A DNA stretch of 18,530 nt from Pseudomonadota bacterium (lineage in GTDB: Bacteria > Pseudomonadota > Gammaproteobacteria > Steroidobacterales > Steroidobacteraceae): contig JADJOO010000028.1 of the NCBI GenBank assembly GCA_016713725.1, positions 1 to 18,530 of the forward strand, given 5' to 3'. A program made the translations under genes and the position numbers. This document shows positions 8,291 through 18,530 of this stretch, in pieces; the first letter of the stretch is position 1, and each line of letters starts with the position of its first letter. The notes under the pieces are model-generated. The model searched no databases. It worked only from the letters and a program-made list of their open reading frames with translations, and was not told the origin of the DNA.

Positions 8291-10362
8291 ATGATGCAGT
8301 GCTTGACGCTCGGTCGGGAAATCTGTGGATGCCTGCGCGAAGGCGCGCGGCGTGAGTGGCTGGTCACGAACGGGCTGGGCGGCTACGCGAGCGGCACCGT
8401 CAGCGGCGTACTGACCCGGCGCTACCATGGTTTGCTGGTGGCGGCGCGGCGGCCACCCGTGGCGAGGATCGTCACCCTGGCGAAAATCGACGTCGAAGTC
8501 GATTACGACGGCGCGCGCTACGCATTAGGCGCCAACGAATACGCCGACGGGACCATTCATCCCGATGGCTTCCGTCACCTGCAGTCGTTTGCCGTGGAGG
8601 GCACCGTGCCGACCTGGACGTGGGCGCTCGGCGATGCGCTCCTCGAGGCACGCGTGCACATGGGCGACAGGCGAAACGTCACGTACGTGACGTACTCGAT
8701 TGCACGGGGGAGCCGTCCAGCCAGTCTGCAACTGACGCCGCTGTGCGCCTGGCGCGATTATCACTGGCACCAGCACGCGACGGCCGAGATGTCTTCGACA
8801 CCGATTGCGGGGGGATGTGAGATCGGACGCGGCGAAGACCGCTTTCGCCTGCTCTCCGCCACCGCCGAATTCACGCATCGTCCTGACTGGCACCGGCGCA
8901 TCCATCATGCCGCAGAAGCCGCCCGCGGGCTCGATTCCGACGAGGATCTCTACGTTCCGGGTTGCTTCACGGTCACGCTCGCGCCTGGCGAGAGCGTCAC
9001 CGTCGTCGCGACGGCCGAAGCGGAGCCACCGGTCGAGCCGGTGTCGGCGCTACGGGCCGTGCGGGCCCGCGAGGCCTCGCTGCTGGCACGGGCCCCTGAA
9101 GTCGGGCCTGACTGGGTGCGGCAACTGGTGCTCGCGGCGGATCAGTTCATCGTCGAGCGGCGCGATGACTTTGCAGCGGACGCCGCTGCCGGCACCACCG
9201 TCATTGCCGGCTACCCGTGGTTCGGCGACTGGGGCGCGACACCGTGATCGCGCTGCCGGGACTTGCGCTCGCAACAGGCCGTCATGAGGTGGCAGCCGAC
9301 ATCCTGCGCACCTTCGCGCGCTACGTCGACCAAGGCATGCTGCCGAATCGATTTCCGGACGCCGGCGAGGCGCCGGAGTACAACACGGTCGACGCCACGC
9401 TCTGGTACTTTGTCGCGATCCACGAGTACGTGGCAGCCACCGACGATCTGGCACTGGCGCGGGAGCTGCTGCCGACCCTTCACGACATCGTCGATTGGCA
9501 CTTGCGCGGGACACGCCATGGCATCGGGGTGGATCCGCAGGATGACCTGCTGCGCGCGGGCGAGCCCGGCGTGCAGCTCACCTGGATGGACGCCAAGGTC
9601 GACGGCTGGGTGGTCACGCCGAGAATCGGCAAGCCCGTGGAGATCAGCGCGTTGTGGATCAACGCCCTGCGGGTGCTCGCCCAGCTCAACCGGCGGCTGG
9701 GCGAGCCTGGCGAGGCGGCGCGGCTCGAGAAGCGTGCGCACCATGCGGGGCGCGCGTTCCGGGAGCGATTCTGGTACGCGGCCGGCGGGTATCTCTACGA
9801 CGTCATCGACGTCCCTGGGACGACCGAGCCGGATGCAACGCTGCGACCGAACCAGGTACTCGCCCTTTCGCTGCCCTACCCTGTACTCGACGACGCACAA
9901 GCGCGCCAGGCGCTGGCTGTGTGCGAGCGCAAACTCGTCACTTCGTTCGGCCTGCGCACGCTCGCCACCGACCACCCTTCCTACGTCGGCCGCTACCGCG
10001 GCGGACCGCGCGAACGCGACGGAGCGTACCACCAGGGTACCGTCTGGCCGTGGCTCCTGGGGCCGTTCATTCGCGCGCGCCTGCGTGCGTTCGCGGACCC
10101 GACTCGCGCGCGCTCCTATCTCGATCCGTTCGCGCAGCACCTCGGCGACGGCTGCGTGGGCCAGGTCAGCGAGATATTCGACGGCGATGCGCCGCACCTG
10201 GCGCGCGGCTGTTTCGCCCAAGCGTGGAGCGTTGCCGAAATCCTCCGCGCATGGCAGGCGACCCGAGCCCATGAGGACGCGCTCACTGGCAAGACGCCTG
10301 CACCGCGCCCGCCGAGCAGCCGCGCACGTCGCCGCGGTGCGTATGCGAAGGAACCTACTTGA
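8291..10362 (+). CDS. Amylo-alpha-1,6-glucosidase / glycogen debranching enzyme, one frame break
   Basis: Cytoplasmic enzyme of about 690 residues of the bacterial/archaeal glycogen debranching type (GDE N- and C-terminal domains, GH133-like), which hydrolyses alpha-1,6-linked glucose at limit-dextrin branch points. The N-terminus shows EWLVTNGLGGYASGTVSGVL, then TRRYHGLLVAARRPP, the classic GDE_N motif. One break near 9233 (a G missing in a G run) interrupts GYPWFGDWGRDTVIALPGL, the first (alpha/alpha)6-barrel motif; the other frame then stays open to the end. EYNTVDATLWYFVAIHEY, TWMDAKVDGWVVTPRIGKPVE, ALWINALRVLA, LRPNQVLALSLP, DGAYHQGTVWPWLLGPF and GQVSEIFDGDAPH mark the catalytic domain. 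No good ribosome-binding site precedes ATG 8291, so the start is uncertain (GTG 8287 is near). The stop overlaps the VOC start (TGATG). Confidence 0.9.
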
Positions 10363-11382
10363 TGTCGCGACGCCACCCCTGCCGTACCCTTGCTCTCGCC
10401 GCGATGACGGCGTTCATCGCCTGCGCTGCGCCGCACGCCGCGGCGCCCGCAGCGGTGCAAAGCGTCGAGGCGGTGGCGATACCGGTGACCGACATGGACC
10501 GCGCCGTGCGTTTCTACACGAAGGTCCTGACCTTCGAGCGCGTTGCAGACCGCGAGGTCGCGGGCGATGCCTATGAGCATCTGTACGGCGTGTTCGGAGT
10601 GCGGCTCCGTGCCGTACGGCTGCGCCTCGGCGACGAAGCGATCGAGCTGGTGCAGTTCCTGGCACCGCGCGGGCGTCCGCCGCCCGCGGACTCGCGGGCC
10701 AACGACCGGTGGTTCCAGCACATTGCCATCGTCGTGGCCGACCTCGACCGCGCCTACGCGTTGCTGCGAGTGGGCGGCGCGGAGCACGCCTCCAAGCCCG
10801 CAGGTGCTGCCGGCCTGGAACCCGGAACGCGGGCGGGATCGGCGCTTTCTATTTCCGCGACCCGGACGGCAACTTCCTCGAAGTGTTGCACTTTCCACCG
10901 GGAAAGGGTGACCCGAGATGGCAGCGCGCGGGAGGACGCGAGTTCCTCGGCATCGACCACACCGCGGTGGTGGTAGCGGACACGGCAGCGAGCCTGCGCT
11001 ACTACCGTGATTTCCTGGACTCGCCGTCGTCGGCACGAGCGAGAACTACGGCACCGAGCAGGAACACCTGAACAACGTGTTCGGGGCGCGGCTGCGCATC
11101 ACGGCCCTGCGCGCGGCACACGGACCGGGTATCGAATTGCTCGAGTACCTCACTCCACGCACGGGACGCGCGGCGCCGATCGACACCGCTGCCAATGACC
11201 ATTGGCAGTGGCAGGTGGTGCTGCGCTCGGATGATCTGCAAGGCGCCTGGCAGGGTATTCGAACAGCGCAGGGTACGCCTGTGTCACCCGGGCCCGTCGC
11301 GCTCGACGGCGCGCTTGGCGTACGCGAAGCGCTGCTCGTACGCGATCCGGACGGCCATGCCGATCTGCTGGCGCAACCCTGA
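10362..11382 (+). CDS. Exported two-domain VOC (glyoxalase/bleomycin-resistance fold) protein, three frame breaks
   Basis: A protein of about 340 residues with a signal peptide (residues about 1-30, ALAAMTAFIACAAPHAAAP) followed by two vicinal-oxygen-chelate domains. The first begins VEAVAIPVTDMDRAVRFYTKVLTF and includes RWFQHIAIVVADLDRAYALL. The frame breaks near 10798 and 10832, and reading across gives PQVLPAWNP, then GGIGAFYFRDPDGNFLEVLHFPPGKG. The second domain begins FLGIDHTAVVVADTAASLRYY. After a break near 11022 it continues as GLAVVGTSENYG, LLEYLTPRTGR and REALLVRDPDGHADLLAQ. The H/E positions typical of VOC metal ligands are present in both halves. Export and duplication are unusual for the fold. 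ATG 10362 overlaps the debranching stop. The reaction is unknown; a glyoxalase, dioxygenase or binding role is possible. Confidence 0.78.
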
Positions 11383-11425
11383 TCACATCTTGGCGGATTC
11401 CGCCCCTCACCCTACGGAAAATGCC

Positions 11426-14097
<2,672 letters not shown>

Positions 14098-14152
14098 CCA
14101 ACCCCGACCCGCCAGGCCACGGGCGCCGCCCGCCGCGTCCACGGAGAATTTC

Positions 14153-14997
14153 ATGAACTTTCCCGCCAGCCCGTTTCCCGCCCGGCACCCCGGTACCGCC
14201 AATCCTGCGGGGCCAGAAGGCCCTGGTCACCGGCGCCAATTCCGGCATCGGCAAGGCCATTGCCATCGCGCTGGGGCAGGCCGGCGCCGACGTCGCAGTC
14301 AATTACGTGACCGACCCGGAGGCCGCCAACGCAGTCGTCGAGTCGCTGCAGGCGAGCGGCGTGCGCGCGCTCGCGGTGCAGGCCGACGTATCGAACGAAG
14401 CCCAGGTACAGGCGATGTTCGCGCGCGTCATCAGCGAGTTCGGCACGCTCGATATCCTGGTCAACAACGCCGGCCTGCAGCGTGACGCCCCGTTCGACGA
14501 GATGACGCTGGCGGACTGGAACCTGGTGATCAACGTCAACCTGACGGGTCAGTTCCTGTGCGCCCGCGAGGCGGTGCGCGAGTTCAAGCGGCGCGGAATC
14601 GTCCGGGAGGTGTCCGTTGCGGCCGGCAAGATCATCTGCATTTCGTCGGTGCATGAGGTGATCCCATGGGCGACGCACGCGAATTACGCCGCGTCCAAGG
14701 GTGGCGTCATGCTGATGATGAAGAGCCTCGCGCAGGAAGTGGCCCCGCTTGGCATCCGCGTGAACAGCGTGTGCCCGGGCGCCATCCGCACACCGATCAA
14801 CGCGGCGGCCCGGGAGACCGCCGGCGCGTACCAGGAACTCATGAAGCTCATCCCTTACAAGCGCATCGGCGAACCCGAGGACGTGGGCCGCGTTACGGCC
14901 TTTCTCGCCTCGGACCTCGCCGATTACATCAGCGGCGCAAGCCTTGTTCGTCGATGGCGGAATGACGCTCTACCCCGGATTTTCCTCGGGGGGCTGA
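14153..14997 (+). CDS. Short-chain dehydrogenase, glucose 1-dehydrogenase-like, two frame breaks
   Basis: NAD(P)-dependent SDR of about 281 residues. GGAGA at 14143-14147 precedes ATG 14153. The frame breaks once near 14185, and the coding frame then gives LRGQKALVTGANSGIG (cofactor TGxxxGIG loop) and AIALGQAGADVAVNYV. NNAG occurs in LDILVNNAGLQRDAPFDEMT, and the catalytic pattern is a Ser in ICISSVHEVIP plus YAASK in HANYAASKGGVMLMM. RVNSVCPGAIRTPIN follows. A second break near 14942 interrupts the end; the other frame reads LFVDGGMTLYPGFSSGG and stops at 14997, the usual SDR C-terminus. The sequence style (Gln/Asp-rich, FKRRG insert) matches the glucose 1-dehydrogenase group. Next to glucosidases and a GMC enzyme, oxidation of released sugar is a reasonable inference. 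Confidence 0.87.
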
Positions 14998-15058
14998 GCG
15001 CCGTGATCGACCACAGCGCCGCTCGCCGGTGCATCGACGGGCCATGTCCGTGCCACGC

Positions 15059-15894
15059 ATGACGCCTGCGAACGCTTTGCGGACCCACTGGCCGGAGTAC
15101 CTGATCGAGGCCTGGGCACCCGGGATGTTCATGGTAAGTGCAGGACTCGTCACGCTGCTGGTCGAATCCGTCGCTTCGCCGCTGCGCGCGGCGCTGCGGA
15201 TCCGGTGGTGCGGCGCTCGCTCATCGGACTGGCGATGGGTCTGACTGCGGTCGCGCTCATCTATTCCAGGTGGGGCCAGCGCTCAGGTGCGCACATGAAT
15301 CCGGCGGTGACGCTGACGTTCCTGGCGCTTCGCAGGATTGCGCCGTGGGACGCGGCCTTCTACGTGCTCGCGCAGTTCGTGGGCGCGTCGGTCGGCGTGC
15401 TCGCGGTGGCGGTGCTCGCGGGATCCGCGTTCGCCGCTCCCGAGGTGAACTATGTCGCCACGCTGCCTGGCCGCGCCGGACCCGCCGTGGCCTTCATCGC
15501 CGAGGCGCTGATCTCCGGCGGCCTCATGATCACCGTGCTGGCCCTGTCTGGTCACGCACGCCTGGCGCGGGTGACCGGCCTGTGCGCGGGCGGCCTCATC
15601 GCCCTGTATGTCGCGCTGGAAGCGCCGCTCTCCGGCATGAGCATGAACCCGGCACGCAGCCTCGCGTCTGCGGCACCCGCGCACCTGTGGCAGGGCCTGT
15701 GGATCTATTTCACCGCGCCACCCCTCGGCATGCTGGTAGCCGCAGGACTGTATGTCCTTCTGCCGTATCGGTACCGCGGAGGCTGCGCAAAGCTCGACCA
15801 TTGCCCCGATCTGCCTTGTATCCACTGCGGTCATGTGCCGCCCGACGATCTGCTGCCCATCGCCTCATCCCGGAGCGCAGCGCATGACTCCTGA
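15059..15894 (+). CDS. Aquaporin / MIP family channel with Cys-rich C-terminal tail, one frame break
   Basis: Six-helix major intrinsic protein of about 278 residues. Both pore-loop motifs are present: NPA at 15298-15306 in GAHMNPAVTLTF, and NPA at 15646-15654 in SGMSMNPARSLAS. The N-terminus (PEYLIEAWAPGMFMVSAGLV) is in one frame and breaks near 15200 before RRSLIGLAMGLTAVALIY. ATG 15059 gives a standard short N-terminus; ATG 15044 (MSVPR) is the alternative start. After the last helix a hydrophilic tail carries several cysteines and histidines (CAKLDHCPDLPCIHCGH), a possible metal- or redox-sensing extension. The coding end overlaps the GMC start by 11 bases. Water or small neutral solute transport is expected from the family; selectivity was not judged. 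Confidence 0.86.
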
Positions 15895-17362
15895 GCCAGG
15901 CTTCGACGTCATCGTGGTCGGCTCGGGTGCCGGCGGTGCCGCCGCCACTTATCGCCTCGCGCGGGCGGGCCTGCGCGTGCTGCTGCTCGAGAAGGGCCAC
16001 GCGCTGCCAGGCGACGGCTCGACGCTCGATGTGGACCGCGTCGTGCGTCGCGGTAAGTTCCTGAGCCGCGAGCCTTGGCGCGACGCACGCGGCCAGGCCC
16101 TCGTCCCGGAGGAGCACTTCCAATCCTGGGCGGCAAGACCAAGTGGTATGGCGCCGCACTGCTGCGCTTTTCGGCCGCCGAGTTCGCCGCGGATCCCGGA
16201 CACGATTGCAGCGGATGGCCAATCACGCAGCAGGACCTCGCTCCGTATTACGAAGAGGCCGAGTCACTGCTGGCGGTCCGCTCGTTCCCGTGCGAACCCA
16301 CGCTCGCACACATCCTCGACCGGCTCACGCGTGGGGAACGGTCGTGGCGGGCCACCGCTCCCCGCGGCGCTCGCGCCCGGCATCCGAAAACCACCGCGAG
16401 GCCGCGCACTTCGACGGCTTCGCAACGGTTGCCGGCCTGAAGGCGGATGCCGAGAACGCCTTGCTGGCGCGTGTCGTGGCATCGCCGCACGTCCGTATCG
16501 TGACCGGCGCGGAGGTGGTCGCCCTGCTGCCGCATGCGGATGACACCCGCCGCATCGCAGGCGTCCGGCTGGCCGATGGCCGCGTTTACCGCGGCAGTGC
16601 CGTGCTGCTTGCAGCGGGCGCATTGCACTCGCCTCGGCTGCTCGAGCGCTACGTCGCGCAGCACGGACTCGCCGCCACCCTGCCGGCCGCGCAAGCGCTC
16701 GGCCGTCACCTCAAGCTGCACCTGCTGACGGCGCTGGTGGCGGTATCACTCAGGCGCAATACCGACCTGCTGCGCAAGACCATGCTGGTGACACACGCGG
16801 GACACCCTCACAGCAGCGTCCAGCCGCTCGGCTTCGACGCCGAATTGATCGCCACGCTGGTGCCGCGCGCGGTGCCACGCCTGCTCGCCGCAGCTGTGGG
16901 CTCACGCGCCTACGGCTTCTTCCTGCAGACCGAGGACGGTTCCCACCCCCGACAATCGCATCACCGACAGCCACGGCGACGGATCGCCCCCGTGATCGAC
17001 TACGACGCACGCGGACTCCGGCGGCCGCGGCGAGCACAGACGTTTCCGTTGCGGCGTTCCGGCGCTCCCTGCTGCGGGGCTGGCTCGTGAGTTTTGCGCG
17101 GCGGATCGGCGTGACCGGCACGGCGCATGCTCTGGCACGCTCGCGGCGGGCACCGACGCCGCGAGTTCGGTCGTGGATGCGCTCGGGCGCGTGCACGGCC
17201 TGCAGTCCCTGGTACGTGGTGGATGGCAGCGTTCTGCCGCGCTCGAGCCGCGTCAACCCGTCGTTGACGATCTACGCCTGGAGCCTGCGCGTCGCGGACC
17301 TGCTCGTGCGCCGGTTGCGGGCAGAGGTCGGTACCAATAGCAGCGCGAGAGCGGATGGCTAG
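15884..17362 (+). CDS. GMC-type FAD-dependent oxidoreductase, about seven frame breaks
   Basis: Glucose-methanol-choline family flavoprotein of about 492 residues that oxidises alcohols, commonly sugars or polyols. FDVIVVGSGAGGAAATYRLA near the N-terminus is the FAD Rossmann loop, followed by VLLLEKG. After a break near 16125 it continues LGGKTKWYGAALLRFSAAEF and SGWPITQQDLAPYYEEAE. Further breaks near 16350 and 16385 lead to HFDGFATVAGLKADAENALL and VLLAAGALHSPRLLE. Breaks from about 16950 to 17215 scramble the end, but stitched frames give PVIDYDARGL, SFARRIGVTGTAHA, GTLAAGTDAASSVVDALG and then VVDGSVLPRSSRVNPSLTIY, the C-terminal His/Asn active-site region. It overlaps the aquaporin end by 11 bases (15884-15894). 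This is the most error-ridden gene with a readable identity; the family call is secure, the substrate is inference. Confidence 0.85.
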
Positions 17363-18116
17363 CGGATCCGGACAATATCCGCGCTGGAAAACGGTGATTG
17401 AACCCGCAGGCCGAGCGTCGGCTCGGCATAGAGCTGCGGGGGCACGCCGATGTCGGCAAGGTACAACGCACCGGCAGACGCGCGCCCTGCGTCCGTCAGC
17501 AAACCGACCTTCGGCAGCGCCAACGTCAGGGTCGCAGTCGCACGCACGGTCGGATCCATTGCCTGCCCGGACGACGCGTCGAGTCCCGATGGCACGTCGA
17601 GCGCGAGCACCGGCGCCGAGGAGGCTTTTGCCCAGCGAATCATGCGGGCAGAGTTGCCACGCGGCGCACCCTGCAGCGTGTAACCGATCAGCCCGTCGAT
17701 GATGAGACTGACATCGGTCGGCAACGTGTCAGGATCGGCGACAGCAGTTGTGCCAGCCAGGCCGAGCCTCTGCGCGATCCTGCAATTGACGCGCGGACTC
17801 CCGACAGTCGCGCGGGCCCGGCGACCAGCGCAACGTGGACCGAGTAGCCCCAGTTCGCCAGTCGTCGCGCTGCCGCGAGCGCACCGCCACCGTTACCACC
17901 GACGCCCACCATCACCAGCACCGGTCTGCCCGGCGACCCCGCCGCCGGGTAGAGGCGCCGAGCGAGGTGCGCAAGACAGCGGCCGGCGTTCTCCATCATC
18001 TGTTCGAGATCGACGAAGTACTCCTCCGTCATGAGCCCATCGACCTCGCGCATCTGTGCCGCGTCAAGGGCCGGTAGCTGGCTGCGGTCGAGCGTCGGGA
18101 ATTCGTCCTCTGGCAT
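17359..18116 (-). CDS. nnrE: NAD(P)H-hydrate epimerase (YjeF N-terminal domain), one frame break
   Basis: Stand-alone YjeF_N-fold enzyme of about 252 residues that interconverts R and S epimers of damaged NAD(P)H hydrate so that a dehydratase can repair them. From ATG 18116, residues 19-26 (AAQMREVD) and MENAGR (41-46) open the domain. VMVGVGGNGGGALAAARRLA is the glycine-rich nucleotide-binding turn, here GGNGGG where many members have GNNGGDG. A frame break near 17798 precedes TDVSLIIDGLIGYTLQGAPRG and VLALDVPSGLDASSGQ, both diagnostic. The kinase/dehydratase domain (NnrD) is absent, so the partner must be encoded elsewhere. The gene ends at 17359, and its stop shares a CTAG with the GMC stop. 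Confidence 0.85.
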
Positions 18117-18148
18117 CTTCGTTGAACTGCTGGTGCGTGGATCGACAG

Positions 18149-18178
18149 GCAGGCGGCCCCGCGATCAGGGCCGCCTGC
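18149..18178 (-). terminator. Perfect 11-bp hairpin between the two minus-strand genes
   Basis: GCAGGCGGCCC (18149-18159) and GGGCCGCCTGC (18168-18178) are exact reverse complements, leaving an 8-base loop. It sits in the 80-base gap between the CMD/AhpD-like gene (stop at 18197) and the epimerase start (18116), downstream of the former on the minus strand. There is no T-run after the stem, so a classical intrinsic terminator is not fully supported. A Rho-linked stem, an mRNA end-stabilising structure or an attenuator are alternatives. Confidence 0.5.
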
Positions 18179-18196
18179 GTGCTTGCAATCGAGCGA

Positions 18197-18530
18197 TTAT
18201 GCCGCCTTCGCGGGGCTCCAGGCCTCTGCACCCAGCTCGGGATTCACCTTGGTCTCCATCAGGTGATTGGCGTAATTGCTGAGCGTTTTCATGGTGACGC
18301 CGAGGACCACTTCGATGGCCTGCTGCGGCGTGTAGCCGGCCGAGAGGAAGCGCTCTGTGGCTTCGCCGGCGACCCAGCCGCGCTCGCGAACCACCAGTCG
18401 GGTGAACGTTGCCAGCGCTTCGAGCCGCGCATCGGCAATCGGCCGATGCTTTCGCGCAGCGCAGCCACGACTGCCGGGTCGACCTTTGTCCATCGCCTTG
18501 GCGATCAGGGAGTGCGCCGCGACGCAAGAA
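18197..18530 (-). CDS. Carboxymuconolactone decarboxylase / AhpD-like protein, N-terminus cut by window edge, frame break
   Basis: Partial AhpD/CMD-fold protein; its 5' end lies beyond base 18530. The readable start SCVAAHSLIAKAMDK contains the second Cys and the His of the CxxC-xxxH redox motif found in alkylhydroperoxidase-D proteins; the first Cys would lie off the window. The frame shifts somewhere between about 18490 and 18440, where alternative frames give VDPAVVAALRE, then RPIADARLEALATFTRLVVR, and the coding frame continues ERGWVAGEATERFLSAGYTPQ, IEVVLGVTMKTLSNYANHLM, ending WSPAKAA. The family acts in peroxide reduction or decarboxylation. It is upstream of the epimerase on the same strand, separated by an 80-base gap holding the 11-bp hairpin. 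Confidence 0.8.
   Translation of the reverse strand, partial: SCVAAHSLIAKAMDKGRPGSRGCAARKHRPIADARLEALATFTRLVVRERGWVAGEATERFLSAGYTPQQAIEVVLGVTMKTLSNYANHLMETKVNPELGAEAWSPAKAA

Noticed and set aside
8678..8691. A 14-base perfect palindrome, GTCACGTACGTGAC
   Set aside because: It lies inside the debranching enzyme and encodes ordinary residues (NVTYVTY); no second copy was noticed.
9211..10272. A 353-residue minus-strand frame inside the debranching enzyme
   Set aside because: Low-complexity shadow frame with no family features; the plus strand is clearly glycogen debranching.
10798..11022. Programmed ribosomal frameshifting to explain the breaks in the VOC and other genes
   Set aside because: No slippery heptamer with a downstream structure was evident, and the breaks occur in unrelated genes at many places, which fits sequencing indels better.

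Overview
This is a GC-rich, densely coding window on both strands. It looks like a proteobacterial chromosome segment, most likely gamma- or beta-proteobacterial; that is inferred from protein character and GC content, and the exact taxon cannot be read. No rRNA, tRNA, CRISPR array or insertion sequence was seen, and no gene-free gap exceeds about 205 bases. The dominant technical feature is about 35 one-base frame breaks. Most genes must be read across two or three frames, yet conserved motifs continue right after each break and several breaks fall in short G or C runs. This looks like uncorrected sequencing or assembly indels, not gene decay. Genes are therefore given at full reconstructed extent, with the breaks noted.

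Layout. Positions 1-1918 (minus strand) form a three-gene operon linked by two ATGA start/stop overlaps: a SelD-type/NDH-2-like FAD oxidoreductase, the small nitrate/nitrite transporter NrtS, and an ECF sigma factor cut by the window edge. A 149-base divergent spacer with an imperfect inverted repeat separates it from a plus-strand run (2068-7458): an MTA/MTI phosphorylase, a YeeE/YedE sulfur transporter, an exported metallo-beta-lactamase-fold hydrolase, a two-CBS-domain protein, an exported Kelch-type beta-propeller and a TVP38/TMEM64 (VTT) membrane protein. The first three are coupled by TGATG and ATGA overlaps, which suggests a sulfur-related unit. A convergent minus-strand gene (7491-8087) encodes an exported thioredoxin-fold redoxin.

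Positions 8291-17362 (plus) hold a carbohydrate/redox cluster: a glycogen-debranching amylo-alpha-1,6-glucosidase, an exported two-domain VOC protein, a GH63-type glucosidase, a glucose-1-dehydrogenase-like SDR, an aquaporin with a Cys-rich tail and a GMC oxidoreductase. A plausible reading, which is inference, is that glucose released from glycogen or a glucosyl solute is oxidised by the SDR/GMC enzymes, with the aquaporin providing water or small-solute flux under osmotic or desiccation stress.

The right end (minus) has an NAD(P)H-hydrate epimerase, whose stop codon shares a CTAG with the GMC stop, and, upstream of it, a carboxymuconolactone decarboxylase/AhpD-like protein cut by the window edge. 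An 11-bp perfect hairpin lies between these two. I found no convincing unknown defence or mobile system. The most interesting items are the debranching/GH63/SDR/aquaporin/GMC cluster and the FAD-nrtS-sigma operon.
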